Assembly (NCBI GenBank): GCA_964389685.1 | Contig: CAYMFM010000004.1 | Location: 1-64,000 of the forward strand | Direction of reading: 5' to 3' | Origin: G020353115 sp964389685 | GTDB taxonomy: Bacteria; Bacteroidota; Bacteroidia; Bacteroidales; VadinHA17 | DNA: 64,000 nt | Shown: one piece after another, positions 25,149 to 34,674 of the stretch | How positions within the stretch are numbered: the first letter of the stretch is position 1 | Layout of the letters: the number at the start of each line of letters is the position of its first letter | The notes under the pieces: model-generated | Told to the model about the DNA's origin: nothing | What the model saw: only the letters and a program-made list of their open reading frames with translations | The model's database searches: none | Program-made: the position numbers and the translations under genes

Positions 25149-26099
25149 ATGGAAAAAGCAATTGTGACAACCCATTTTAGTTTCCCGGGACAGCAACGTA
25201 TATACCATGGAAAAGTGAGGGATGTATATAACATTCAGGATACCTATTTACTGATGGTTGTTTCTGACCGGATTTCTGCATTTGATGTCGTCCTGCCAAA
25301 AGGCATTCCGTTTAAGGGGCAGGTATTGAATCAGATCGCCTCTAAATTTCTTGACTCAACAAGCGACATTGTCCCAAACTGGAAAATTGCCAGTCCGGAT
25401 CCCATGGTAACGGTTGGTCACTATGTTGAACCCTATGAAGTTGAAATGGTGATCAGAGGATACCTGACCGGTCATGCATGGAGAGAATACAGGTCTGGTA
25501 AACGGGAACTTTGTGGCATTCCGCTACCGGAAGGCATGAAGGAAAATGAGCAATTTCCGGAGCCAATCATAACCCCTACAACAAAAGCGAAAGAAGGACA
25601 CGATGAGGATATTTCAAGGGAGCAGATCATTTCCCGGGGCTTGGTTCCGGAAGCAGAATACCGGTTGCTGGAGGAGTATACCCGAAAATTGTTTCAACGG
25701 GGAAATGAAATGGCTACCGATAAGGGTCTGATCCTGGTTGATACAAAATATGAGTTCGGAAGGAAAGATGGTCAAATTTACCTGATCGATGAAATACACA
25801 CACCCGATTCGTCCCGCTATTTTTATCTGGAAGGATATGCCGAACGCCTGGCCAAGGGAGAACCCCAGAGACAGCTTTCGAAAGAATTTGTCCGCCAATG
25901 GCTGATTGATCACGGATTCCAGGGGAAAGAGGGACAGAAAATACCGGAAATGACCGAAGAATTCGTGAACCTGGTATCGGAACGGTACATTGAACTGTAT
26001 GAGAACATTACCGGTGAACCGTTTGAACGGGCAGAATCGGCTTCCGTCCATGAACGCATCGAAAGAAATACCCGGGAGTTTTTGAAAACGTTGATATGA
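25149..26099 (+). CDS. purC: SAICAR synthase
   Basis: Phosphoribosylaminoimidazole-succinocarboxamide synthase: ATP-dependent joining of aspartate to CAIR in purine synthesis. The 316-residue protein is the longer form common in Bacteroidota. Visible motifs: GKVRDVYNI near the N-terminus (nucleotide site), VVSDRISAFDVVLP, VIRGYLTGHAWREY, and the Asp-rich loop VDTKYEFGRKDGQIYLIDE. The start is standard and phoH lies 11 bp upstream, so the two are probably co-transcribed. No other purine genes lie nearby. Confidence 0.97.
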   Translation: MEKAIVTTHFSFPGQQRIYHGKVRDVYNIQDTYLLMVVSDRISAFDVVLPKGIPFKGQVLNQIASKFLDSTSDIVPNWKIASPDPMVTVGHYVEPYEVEMVIRGYLTGHAWREYRSGKRELCGIPLPEGMKENEQFPEPIITPTTKAKEGHDEDISREQIISRGLVPEAEYRLLEEYTRKLFQRGNEMATDKGLILVDTKYEFGRKDGQIYLIDEIHTPDSSRYFYLEGYAERLAKGEPQRQLSKEFVRQWLIDHGFQGKEGQKIPEMTEEFVNLVSERYIELYENITGEPFERAESASVHERIERNTREFLKTLI

Positions 26100-26232
26100 A
26101 ATAAATAAATAGGGACAGCTACCGATTTTTTTATTTTTTAGAGATTTTCGCAAAATAGAATGACTTGAAGTGGTGAGAAGATTGTGGAACGCCCTTTGAG
26201 GTTTTCCCAATAGTTACGAACATACCTAAAAA

Positions 26233-27303
26233 TTAACCTTTCTCAACAAACCGCTTGACAAATTTCCGGATGTATTCTTCGATAATGGGTAGTTCCCTGA
26301 ACGGTTTTCTGCAGTACACCTTTTTTTCTCTCAACTCTTCAATGGTCTCTTCCTGGCCGGATTTAAAATTCAATTGTTTCTCTGTTACATGAAGGATCAA
26401 TGGCAATTCTTCAAATGCAAAACCATAAAGTCGTTTCAACATGGTTTCCTTGTCTCCCATGATTCCAAGCTCCTGCAGTGCGGAATTGAATTGTTCTGAT
26501 TCTTCGAAACCTCTTTCTTTCCTGTAATACAGATCTTTTCGCTGGTGAAACAGCTCGATCTGGATTGGGTTTAATGTCCTTGCCATATCCAGGATAAACT
26601 CAACAAAACGGTGATAGAGGTATTCAATTTTCCCGGTTTCACCGGGTAGTAGGAAATGAAAATTTGCGGAACTTCTGAACCACATTCGTTCTTTCTTGAT
26701 GTATTCATACCGTTCCATATTCGGGTCAAGCAATTCCTTGGCTTTGGGCAGAAGGTTGCGCGGTTCTGTTATATCTTGTTTTTCAATATAGAGATCGATC
26801 AGTTTAATCAGGATGTCGTAATGGTCGTAATTAACATTTACTGTTTCGAGGTATTTCTCCAGATAATCAATAGCATTGTCGATGCTTTGAGACTTAATAA
26901 GTTCAGCCATGGTGATGTGCAGGGCAAGGAAATATGGATCACCCTCCGGTTTTTTTTGAATGATTCCTTCCAGGTATTGGTAGGCTTCGTCAAAAGGGAT
27001 TGATTCATCCCTTTTCATGTAAGGGATAAGCTTATTCATGCATGTTACCAGAGCGGTATTTCCCTCTCTAAGGTACGCTTCAGCAATCTTTTTCAGGAAA
27101 GTCACGGCTTCTGAATAACCTTTTTCCTTTCTGATGCTGGTGGCTTTTATCATCAGTTTGTGTACATCTTCTTCCGGATGTTTATAGGTGGTGTGTGGAA
27201 CGTCAGGTGAGTCTTCAAACTGGATTCTTACATCCTGATGAGTTTTAACAGCATCTTTATTTCCGGAACTCCATCGAAAAAGCTTTTTTAGAAACGAGAT
27301 CAT
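26233..27303 (-). CDS. Uncharacterised TPR-like helical protein
   Basis: A 356-residue cytoplasmic protein with no signal peptide. Residues about 45-215 are helical with TPR-like spacing (KGYSEAVTFLKKIAEAYLREG, DEAYQYLEGIIQKKPEGDP, DNAIDYLEKYLETVNVNYD). The C-terminal half is rich in charged and aromatic residues and has no motif I recognise. It may be a protein-interaction scaffold. It stands alone on the minus strand between purC and the LysM gene, transcribed divergently from the latter. Confidence 0.8.
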   Translation of the reverse strand: MISFLKKLFRWSSGNKDAVKTHQDVRIQFEDSPDVPHTTYKHPEEDVHKLMIKATSIRKEKGYSEAVTFLKKIAEAYLREGNTALVTCMNKLIPYMKRDESIPFDEAYQYLEGIIQKKPEGDPYFLALHITMAELIKSQSIDNAIDYLEKYLETVNVNYDHYDILIKLIDLYIEKQDITEPRNLLPKAKELLDPNMERYEYIKKERMWFRSSANFHFLLPGETGKIEYLYHRFVEFILDMARTLNPIQIELFHQRKDLYYRKERGFEESEQFNSALQELGIMGDKETMLKRLYGFAFEELPLILHVTEKQLNFKSGQEETIEELREKKVYCRKPFRELPIIEEYIRKFVKRFVEKG

Positions 27304-27395
27304 GTCGGGTCACGTTAAGTAAATGAAGGACAAATTTGTAAATTACTTCTGAACAGAAAGATACAAATTAATCCGGGTATAATCAAATAGTACCT

Positions 27396-27427
27396 ATTGG
27401 ATTTGGATTGATACTTTATTACCTTTG
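27396..27427 (+). promoter_or_regulatory. Promoter for the LysM-protein gene (ATTG-N20-TACCTTTG)
   Basis: ATTG at 27396-27399 and TACCTTTG at 27420-27427 are 20 bp apart, fitting both Bacteroidota elements. Transcription would start near 27433, i.e. after the first in-frame TTG (27430), which favours the TTG at 27454 as the true start codon. Confidence 0.55.
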
Positions 27428-27453
27428 CTTTGCAACCATTATTCATTAAGGCA

Positions 27454-29427
27454 TTGATAGAAAGCAGTTTATATCATAAAGTACAGTCTGTATTGTTTTT
27501 GTTGTTGTTATTACTTGCAGTTGAGCACCCGGTTTGTACCCAGGACATCCCGGTCGAGATTAAAAAATCTACAGACAAAGTGATGATTGATGGCAAGGTC
27601 TATTACATTCACGTTGTCAGGGAGGGACATACACTATACTCGATCAGTAAGGTTTATGGAATTTCACAGAAAGAGATATCCAGGGAAAACCCCACGGTAG
27701 TATTTGGGTTACGGGTTGGACAGGCACTTAAAATTCCGGCTGAACCAGTGCTTGAAGACGAGGAAGAACAGGTTGAACCGGAGAATTTTACCTATCATCC
27801 GATTCAGGAGAATGAAACCATTTACGCGCTGTCAAAGCGATACGGAGTGACTGAGGAGGAGATCCTTGATCATAATCCCGACCTGGTCATTGATGACATT
27901 GATATTGGAACCGTAATTAAGATCCCAAAGAAGATTTTCACACAGGAAAAAGAATCGTTCGGTGCTGAAAGGGAACCCTTTGTTTATCACCGCGTAGAGA
28001 AGGGTGAAACCTTGTATTCCTTATCCAGAGAATACAATGTATCTATTCGCCAGATCCGGAAAGCGAATGTCCAGATGAAAGGAAACCCGAAAGAGGGTGA
28101 ATATCTTCGAATACCGGCCACCGAGGGGGATGGGGACGTCGTTAATCCTGTGCTGGAAGATGATCCCGATATTTTTTTAGTGGAGGATACAGCGCAATTT
28201 ACAGACGAGACGCCACCCTCTTTCTATGGAAAATCAATAAATGTAGCTTTGATGCTTCCATTCTATTTGGATGAGAATGAGGAGCGGGTAGTGATAGATA
28301 CATCCGAGGTGGATGATTTCGGTAATGTAATTGAAAACGTAACAGAGCGGGACGAGAATTGGATCTACCCGAGAAGCTTTAGCTACCTTGAGTTTTACGA
28401 GGGCGCCCTCCTGGCTGTTGAGTCACTTCAAAAAAGCGGGTTGTCAATAAATTTTTCGGTATTTGACACGGAAAGGGATTCTGCCACGGTCCAGGGAATT
28501 ATCGACAATGGTGATTTGCGTCAGATGGACCTTATCATTGGTCCGGCATATACACATAACCTGCGCCTGGTGGCAGAATATGGAGAGGAAAGGAGGATTC
28601 CGGTGATTTCTCCTCTGGCTTCCAGGAACATTCTACTTGACGAATGCCCATACCTCTTTCAGGTGAGGCCAACCTTTGAAACAGAGATTGAAAAGCTTTC
28701 CGCTTTTATTTCGGGATTCTACGATAGAAATATTGTCATGATCCATCCGGGGGATAGTCTCGAAGCGCCGCATGTTGATTTGCTAAAAAGAAGGCTCTTT
28801 TATAGGTTATCCTTTTATACTTTTTTTAGTGAGGTGGTTTTCAAAGAAGTTGTATATAACGACGAGATTACAAAAAACGATTCGATAAACAGCATCGAAC
28901 ATGCACTGTCCGGTGATGTGAAGAACATTGTCATTATACCGAGTGATAAAGAACCCTTTGTCAGCAACATGGTGTCCACATTGAATACTCTGTCGACTGA
29001 TTATGAGATATTGTTGGTAGGATACCAGTCATGGCAAAGATTCCGGAACATTGAGCTACAGCATTTCTACAATCTCAACCTTCATATATGCACGCCGTTC
29101 ATACTGGATTATACCAGAGATGAGGTGAAGGAGTTTATCCGGTCTTTCAGGGAGTCTTTTCATAGTGAACCGGAACCGTTTAGTTTTGCATGGCAGGGAC
29201 ACGATATCACCTATTATTTTGTGACGGGTGTTGCACGGTATGGAAGGCGATTCAGAAACTATACCACCAGGCACCAGGTTGATTTGCTCGAATCGGAATA
29301 CATGTTCCGAAGAGGAAACAATCGTGGAGGTTTCGAAAACAAACAGATCCATTTGATCCAGTACAATCCGGATCTGGAAATAACAAAAGTAACTGCTGAG
29401 GATCAGAGTGCATGGGGTAATTGGTAA
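27454..29427 (+). CDS. Secreted LysM protein with periplasmic-binding-protein-like domain
   Basis: About 657 residues from the TTG at 27454 (an in-frame TTG at 27430 is too close to the predicted transcription start; no ATG is available). A signal peptide (about 8-30, QSVLFLLLLLLAVEHPVCTQ) is followed by three LysM repeats, each with a (E)GxTLYSxSxxYG core: GHTLYSISKVYG, NETIYALSKRYG and GETLYSLSREYN. The remaining 400 residues (INVALMLPFYL, IIGPAYTHNLRL, VIPSDKEPFVSNM) resemble a type-1 periplasmic-binding fold, as in many Bacteroidota LysM proteins. It likely binds peptidoglycan; what the second domain binds is unknown. Confidence 0.87.
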   Translation: MIESSLYHKVQSVLFLLLLLLAVEHPVCTQDIPVEIKKSTDKVMIDGKVYYIHVVREGHTLYSISKVYGISQKEISRENPTVVFGLRVGQALKIPAEPVLEDEEEQVEPENFTYHPIQENETIYALSKRYGVTEEEILDHNPDLVIDDIDIGTVIKIPKKIFTQEKESFGAEREPFVYHRVEKGETLYSLSREYNVSIRQIRKANVQMKGNPKEGEYLRIPATEGDGDVVNPVLEDDPDIFLVEDTAQFTDETPPSFYGKSINVALMLPFYLDENEERVVIDTSEVDDFGNVIENVTERDENWIYPRSFSYLEFYEGALLAVESLQKSGLSINFSVFDTERDSATVQGIIDNGDLRQMDLIIGPAYTHNLRLVAEYGEERRIPVISPLASRNILLDECPYLFQVRPTFETEIEKLSAFISGFYDRNIVMIHPGDSLEAPHVDLLKRRLFYRLSFYTFFSEVVFKEVVYNDEITKNDSINSIEHALSGDVKNIVIIPSDKEPFVSNMVSTLNTLSTDYEILLVGYQSWQRFRNIELQHFYNLNLHICTPFILDYTRDEVKEFIRSFRESFHSEPEPFSFAWQGHDITYYFVTGVARYGRRFRNYTTRHQVDLLESEYMFRRGNNRGGFENKQIHLIQYNPDLEITKVTAEDQSAWGNW

Positions 29428-29499
29428 CTTTCAAGAGGGTGGAAACGTTTTCAAGTGCCCCGTCCACCTTTGCCGGCACCAAATCCAGGATCTCAGCAA

Positions 29500-31731
29500 T
29501 CAGTTGATGATTACTTCTTTTCTGGCATTTACAAAGAGCATATGTCCCGTCTGATCATACCCTTTGAAGAGATTATGTTTATCATGTTTCAGTTGATCTC
29601 CAAGAAAACCAACGAGCGTAAGCGCGGCATCAGCTGATCGTTCATTGATCAGGTTTTTCATGCTGACTGTTTGGTCCTTTTTAATGATTTCAATGTTCTT
29701 TTTTGAGATGGGTAACCTTCCGGTATTCACCAGTTCGTATAGCTTGTCCTTTGTTTCCTCCAGATCTTCCTCTTTGCATACATCAAAGATCTTGATCACC
29801 CCCTTTCTCCAGTCTGGATGTCCCAGGATGATGTAGCTCAGGAGGATCATCAGGTTGGTATTTTCAATATCGTACCGGCTGATCCAGATGTGAATACCAT
29901 TTTTTACATTGATTGTCTTTCGGGATGAGCCCAATACACAGATATCATAATCTCCGGATCGGCAAAGCGAATAGTTATCGATGATGTGGTCCAGGTTTTC
30001 AGGATTTTCCTTGTCAAATTCAAAGAGGATCATGTTATTATCCATCCCCGATATACTGGGAAGCTGAATTACCTGTGCAATGGCTGATGTATAGGATGGT
30101 GAGATCAGTGTGTCGAGGTATATATTTGAATGTTCCTTTTCAGATTTGCTAATGAGTTGTTTCAGGTACTCCTGTGCTTCAAGGTGGCTGGTTTTTGAGT
30201 AGTACCCTTCGATCAGATGGATATAGGTTCCAAAACCATATTTGTGCGATATCCAGCTGAGCAATTTAAATGCCTCATCCCGTTCAAATGTGTTTTGTGA
30301 GACACACACAACAGCGGGTCTCCATTTCTGGGATGATCCGATTTTTTTGGATTTCTGGAGGAATACCTGAAGTTTCCGGCTGAGCTGGGAAATGGCTCCC
30401 TGGAAGATGGCTTCAATACCCTGCCGGTCTTTATGATGAAAATGGATGAATGTATAGATTGCTGTCATAATGACCAGTGCAGCAGCAGCATATCCGGCAT
30501 TTATCTTAAACATCAGCCATCCGCACATGACAAATCCAATGAGTGAAATATACCAGCGTGAGCGGAATGATGGCCTGTAGGATGGATCGGCACCAAAATG
30601 GTAAAGAAATGAGATCAGGCATATTGATCCGTAGGTTACCATAAAGAACATGGATATGATCTCTGCAACCATATTGACATTTCCGATCGCCACAAAAAAG
30701 AAGGCAATAATACAGGTAATGACTGATCCGTTAAACGGTTCATTGGTTTCACCCTTCCCTTTGGCAACCAGATAATTCAGTTTTCTGGAAGGGAAGGACC
30801 GGTCTACACCAAGCGCCTGCAATGTTCGTGGTGCAACCATAACCGATCCGAGGGCAGATGAGATGGTGGAAGCGGCCAGCCCTATCGGTATCATAATTCC
30901 GCCGTAAAGAGCTATTTTGCTCATGATCAATTGATCATTCAGTAAATCTTCCGGTGGAGCTGAGATTTTTAATTTCCACGAAACAAAAACATAGGTGATC
31001 ATCCCGATTACTGTAGCTGTAGTTGTTCCCAATGGGATTGATCGGGCAGGATTCCGGAGATCTCCTGAAAGTCCAACGCCGGCGGTCATCCCGGTAAAAG
31101 CAGGAAAACAGATAGCAAAAACAATAAAGAAATCATTCATATTACGGAATGATCCGGTGAAAAAACCGGATTCATGGCTGTATGAATAATCCGTTTTGCC
31201 AATGAAAAACAGGGTTAATGAGATGAAAAGGATGGCGACGACGAAATAGAGGGTTTTGACTCCCAGGTTGGCTCCCTTTTTCAGGATCAGCAATGACAAA
31301 CAAGCCATTGCCGGAAGACTGATTACCTGACGGGGCAGGGTAATGTTAAATCTTTCATGGACAAAATTAAAAAACGGTTCAAAGGCTTCGGTGAATGCAA
31401 TGACATAAAATGCCACACTGATGGCTTGTGAGCAAAAAAGAGCAACGCCAATGGTGGCTCCTATATTCAATCCGAAAGAGCGCGATATGATGAAATATTC
31501 ACCCCCTCCTTTCACCTTTTCGTTGGTTGCAATCTCCGAAAGCGCAAGGGCGGTTGGGATGGTTACCATGTGCCCGATCAGAATCATCAGCAGAACACCG
31601 AACATTCCGAGCGTTCCGACAGCGTATCCAAAGCGCAGGAATAAAATGGCACCCAGTATGGTTGATATTGCCGTAAAAAAGACAGGTGCTGTTCCAAACC
31701 CTCTTTTTTTCTTGCCGTTTGGGGTTGACAT
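29500..31731 (-). CDS. SLC12-like cation-chloride cotransporter (APC superfamily)
   Basis: The 743-residue protein has about 12 membrane helices in residues 10-435 and a soluble C-terminal region of about 300 residues. The membrane part reads like eukaryotic cation-chloride cotransporters rather than simple amino-acid permeases: STILGAILFLRFGYAVGTLG, HMVTIPTALALSEIATN, VKGGGEYFIISRSFG and CSQAISVAFYVIAF all have close SLC12 counterparts. The C-terminal domain (WRPAVVCVSQNTFERDEAFK) matches the cytosolic domain of that family. Transported ions cannot be told from sequence. It converges with the LysM gene, with about 70 bp between them. Confidence 0.87.
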   Translation of the reverse strand: MSTPNGKKKRGFGTAPVFFTAISTILGAILFLRFGYAVGTLGMFGVLLMILIGHMVTIPTALALSEIATNEKVKGGGEYFIISRSFGLNIGATIGVALFCSQAISVAFYVIAFTEAFEPFFNFVHERFNITLPRQVISLPAMACLSLLILKKGANLGVKTLYFVVAILFISLTLFFIGKTDYSYSHESGFFTGSFRNMNDFFIVFAICFPAFTGMTAGVGLSGDLRNPARSIPLGTTTATVIGMITYVFVSWKLKISAPPEDLLNDQLIMSKIALYGGIMIPIGLAASTISSALGSVMVAPRTLQALGVDRSFPSRKLNYLVAKGKGETNEPFNGSVITCIIAFFFVAIGNVNMVAEIISMFFMVTYGSICLISFLYHFGADPSYRPSFRSRWYISLIGFVMCGWLMFKINAGYAAAALVIMTAIYTFIHFHHKDRQGIEAIFQGAISQLSRKLQVFLQKSKKIGSSQKWRPAVVCVSQNTFERDEAFKLLSWISHKYGFGTYIHLIEGYYSKTSHLEAQEYLKQLISKSEKEHSNIYLDTLISPSYTSAIAQVIQLPSISGMDNNMILFEFDKENPENLDHIIDNYSLCRSGDYDICVLGSSRKTINVKNGIHIWISRYDIENTNLMILLSYIILGHPDWRKGVIKIFDVCKEEDLEETKDKLYELVNTGRLPISKKNIEIIKKDQTVSMKNLINERSADAALTLVGFLGDQLKHDKHNLFKGYDQTGHMLFVNARKEVIIN

Positions 31732-31831
31732 ACAAATCCGGTTTTTATGTATATGTACGAATGATTATGAAGGATCGTTTTCCGGGATCTGCAAACGGAT
31801 CAGCCTGAAGCGAAGTTGGAATGAGAAAAGG

Positions 31832-32743
31832 TTATTCTGCAATATCCCAGCCAAAATCAATGTATTCAGATGAAAATTGATCCCCTTCGACCCTGACGAC
31901 CAGGAATCCTTCTTCCATATCTCCACGCGGACCTCTCCACCAGTTGGCACATACTGCACCACCGGTGATGAAATGGGTTCCTTTTGCAAAGATATCCTCA
32001 AAGAAATGGAGGTGCCCCTGCAATACCAGCTTCAGGTTATGATTTACGAACAGGTCCAATATTTCTTTTGAATTTGTGATCACGAGCCCACGGCTGTTTG
32101 GTGATGTTGCCCCCTGAACCAATTGTGTCTGAACGGTTACAAAAGGAATGTGAACAGAGATGCAAATGGGTGTTTCAGGATCAACAGCACCCAGATCATC
32201 CTTCAACCATGTTATCTGTTCCTGATCGACGTACCCGTAATAGCCACCCTCTTCCCACTCATCAATGGAATCAAGGATATAAAATCTCCATCCTTTGTGA
32301 TCGAAGGCATAGTAGCGTTTTCCAATCCGCTCCATAAAGAAGCGATCACCATACAGGGAGTGTGTTGAATCAATACCGCTGCTTTCATAATATCCGAATA
32401 CTTCATGATTGCCCATGGTATTATAAACAGGCATGTTGAACTCTTTAACAGTTTCGTTATAGAGGTTGTATAAAGAATCCGCCCTGCCATATGTCTGCCC
32501 CAATGCATCCATGATGAGGTCTCCGCCCGTGATAACAAAGTCGGGTTTTAATTCGTTTACTGTTGCAATTGCTTTTTTAAAACCTTCGGTGGCATTAAGT
32601 TCCGGTTGAATATGAATGTCGGTCAGAAATGCAAAGGAGAATGCCTCTTCTTCAGACACCTTTTGCTTGCAGCCAAAGAATAACAGTGTACTTATCAGAA
32701 AAACCAGGTACCGGTTCATGTTTGATGTGATCCTCTTTTTCAT
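31832..32743 (-). CDS. Metallophosphoesterase lipoprotein
   Basis: A 303-residue exported calcineurin-like phosphoesterase. The lipobox LFFGC gives Cys25; an internal ATG eight codons later (MNRYLVF) is an alternative start. The five metal motifs are intact: TDIHIQ (DxH), GGDLIMD (GD), GNHE, HIPF and GHLH. The catalytic set is complete, so it should be active as an extracytoplasmic phosphomonoesterase or phosphodiesterase; the substrate is unknown. It is upstream of the SLC12-like gene on the same strand with a 100-bp gap, and divergent from the acyltransferase gene. Confidence 0.92.
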   Translation of the reverse strand: MKKRITSNMNRYLVFLISTLLFFGCKQKVSEEEAFSFAFLTDIHIQPELNATEGFKKAIATVNELKPDFVITGGDLIMDALGQTYGRADSLYNLYNETVKEFNMPVYNTMGNHEVFGYYESSGIDSTHSLYGDRFFMERIGKRYYAFDHKGWRFYILDSIDEWEEGGYYGYVDQEQITWLKDDLGAVDPETPICISVHIPFVTVQTQLVQGATSPNSRGLVITNSKEILDLFVNHNLKLVLQGHLHFFEDIFAKGTHFITGGAVCANWWRGPRGDMEEGFLVVRVEGDQFSSEYIDFGWDIAE

Positions 32744-32770
32744 CTTAGTATATCTTTGTTAAAGAACAAA

Positions 32771-32778
32771 CAAACTTA
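32771..32778 (-). promoter_or_regulatory. Candidate -7 element (TAAGTTTG)
   Basis: Minus-strand TAAGTTTG, an exact TAnnTTTG match, 27 bp upstream of the metallophosphoesterase start. It supports the longer start at 32743. No -33 motif is clear. Confidence 0.4.
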
Positions 32779-32940
32779 AAAAATTTGATTAACCTTTAAT
32801 GCAGGAAAACCGGTTTTTATGAAAAATATTTCAACATGCAAAACTGGACCATATCATACCCAAGTTAAGTGCGCTGTTTAATATATATGGATATTATTTA
32901 CTATTTTCACATACGGATCTTATATAACAAGGTTAATAAA

Positions 32941-33675
32941 ATGGTTCGGTTCTGTATAAACACTGGTTTATCGATCCTGGTTTTTGGTGTGCTCTATCTT
33001 TTCACAGTTCTACTTATGATTATTACCCTCATACTGATCCTTTTTTCTTTTAAACGCACGGTTCCACATATCATTTATTTCTGGGCAAATTCCCTGTTTT
33101 TTATCATGGGGAAAAAAATCCACGTGACAGGAATTGAGAACATCGAGAAGGGTAAGAACTATATTGTTGTTGCAAATCATGCCAGTCTTTTTGATATTCT
33201 AGCCATTGTGTCATTTTTCCCAACAGTTACCTGGTTTGGGCACGAACGGTTACTCAGGATACCGTTCTTCAGACGGATATTGAAAATTACTGACTATATT
33301 CCCTTCAAAGAACGGAATATCCGAAATACCAGAGAGATGCTTGAACAATTGGTTCAAAAATCAAAGGAGCATTCTGTTGCTATTTTCCCGGAAGGAACCA
33401 GAACACTTGATGGTAAAATAAACAGGTTTTATAAAGGATTCATCTATTTGTTAAGAGCAACTGAGATTGGCATTTTACCGGTTACATTAAACGGATTCTT
33501 TACCCTTAAACCTAAGAACAGGGCATGGATCGATTTCACACCTAAACTGGAGGTCTTTATTCATAAACCAATTGAGAATAAACAACTGGTTGAAAAAGAG
33601 GACCATGAAATTCTTGAAATTGTGAGGGAAACAGTTGAATCTGAATACCATCCCAAATTTTACAGTCATCCATGA
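32941..33675 (+). CDS. plsC: 1-acyl-sn-glycerol-3-phosphate acyltransferase
   Basis: Acylates lysophosphatidate (or another lysolipid) in the inner membrane. The 244-residue product has N-terminal membrane helices (about 8-35), the catalytic NHASLFD (HX4D) near residue 76, and the substrate-binding FPEGTR near 150. ATG 32941 gives a normal N-terminus; an in-frame GTG at 32869 would add 24 residues. Its stop overlaps the next start by four bases (ATGA), so it is coupled with the lipid kinase gene, forming a three-gene phospholipid/phosphatase operon with the HAD protein. Confidence 0.92.
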   Translation: MVRFCINTGLSILVFGVLYLFTVLLMIITLILILFSFKRTVPHIIYFWANSLFFIMGKKIHVTGIENIEKGKNYIVVANHASLFDILAIVSFFPTVTWFGHERLLRIPFFRRILKITDYIPFKERNIRNTREMLEQLVQKSKEHSVAIFPEGTRTLDGKINRFYKGFIYLLRATEIGILPVTLNGFFTLKPKNRAWIDFTPKLEVFIHKPIENKQLVEKEDHEILEIVRETVESEYHPKFYSHP

Positions 33676-34652
33676 ACCAACGATCATCGAACAAGCATAC
33701 AATGAATGAAATAAACCATACTATGAATTTAAAAGATGATAAAAAATGGGTTTTCATCGTTAATCCAATTGCCGGAAATGGTTTTGCAAAAACCATTATT
33801 CCGCAGTTGAACGATCTGATTCATCACTATAAGATTGATGCAGAGTTGGTTATGACTGAATACAGAGGGCATGCCACCGAGCTGGCAAGGGCATTTCTGG
33901 AAAGAGGATTTCAGAATTTTGTGGGAGTTGGTGGTGACGGCACGATGAATGAGATGGTTCACCCACTTATAAACAAGGAGAATATCGTTATTGGGACAAT
34001 CCCGGCCGGTACAGGAAATGATTTTATCCAGATCCTGGGATTCCCGGATAGATTTAAAGAGATGGACTGGGACATTTTTTTCGAGCAACATGTGATCAGC
34101 ATGGATGCCGGTATATGCAATGGAATACCGTTTATCAACGGTATGGGGCTGGGTTTTGATGCACAGGTAGCGGCTGAAAATTACACGGAACCGGGAGAGG
34201 TTAAAAAAGGAGGGAAAAGCAAATACCTCTGGCAGATTGTCAAAACCATTCTTTTTTTTAAGGAGAAGAAAGCGGTTATCCTTACCAATGGAGAGCGGCA
34301 GGAAAGAAGTTGTTTCATCAATACCATTGCAAACGGAAGAAGATTTGCCGGAGGATTTTTCCTGACCCCAAAAGCAGTGGCAAACGATGGCTTGCTGGAT
34401 GTATGTAACATCGAGGAACTCACCCTGTTCAGACGGTTAAAAATGCTTCCATCAGTACCTAAAGGAAACCATTTGAGTGATCCCAAAGTGAAGTATTACA
34501 ATACGGATAGAATCCGTATCGAATTTCAACATGAAGTCCCGTTTCACCTCGATGGTGAGCTGTACTTCTCTTCCCGTTTTGATGTGCACATCATGCCCTC
34601 CGCTTTGCATGTTATTTTCAATCCGAAGGGGAATCATTTCTTCAATCTGTGA
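33672..34652 (+). CDS. Diacylglycerol kinase / YegS-type lipid kinase
   Basis: A 326-residue DagK-family enzyme that phosphorylates a lipid hydroxyl, likely diacylglycerol, from ATP. Motifs: FIVNPIAGNG near the N-terminus, GVGGDGTMNEM (the catalytic GGDGT loop), TIPAGTGNDF, and the C-terminal FHLDGELYF. The ATG overlaps the acyltransferase stop; in-frame ATGs at 33702 and 33723 are alternatives because the first 17 residues are not conserved. Acyltransferase, lipid kinase and HAD phosphatase together suggest phosphatidate metabolism. Confidence 0.92.
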   Translation: MNQRSSNKHTMNEINHTMNLKDDKKWVFIVNPIAGNGFAKTIIPQLNDLIHHYKIDAELVMTEYRGHATELARAFLERGFQNFVGVGGDGTMNEMVHPLINKENIVIGTIPAGTGNDFIQILGFPDRFKEMDWDIFFEQHVISMDAGICNGIPFINGMGLGFDAQVAAENYTEPGEVKKGGKSKYLWQIVKTILFFKEKKAVILTNGERQERSCFINTIANGRRFAGGFFLTPKAVANDGLLDVCNIEELTLFRRLKMLPSVPKGNHLSDPKVKYYNTDRIRIEFQHEVPFHLDGELYFSSRFDVHIMPSALHVIFNPKGNHFFNL

Positions 34653-34674
34653 GCAGGTAGACCATCATGCATCC

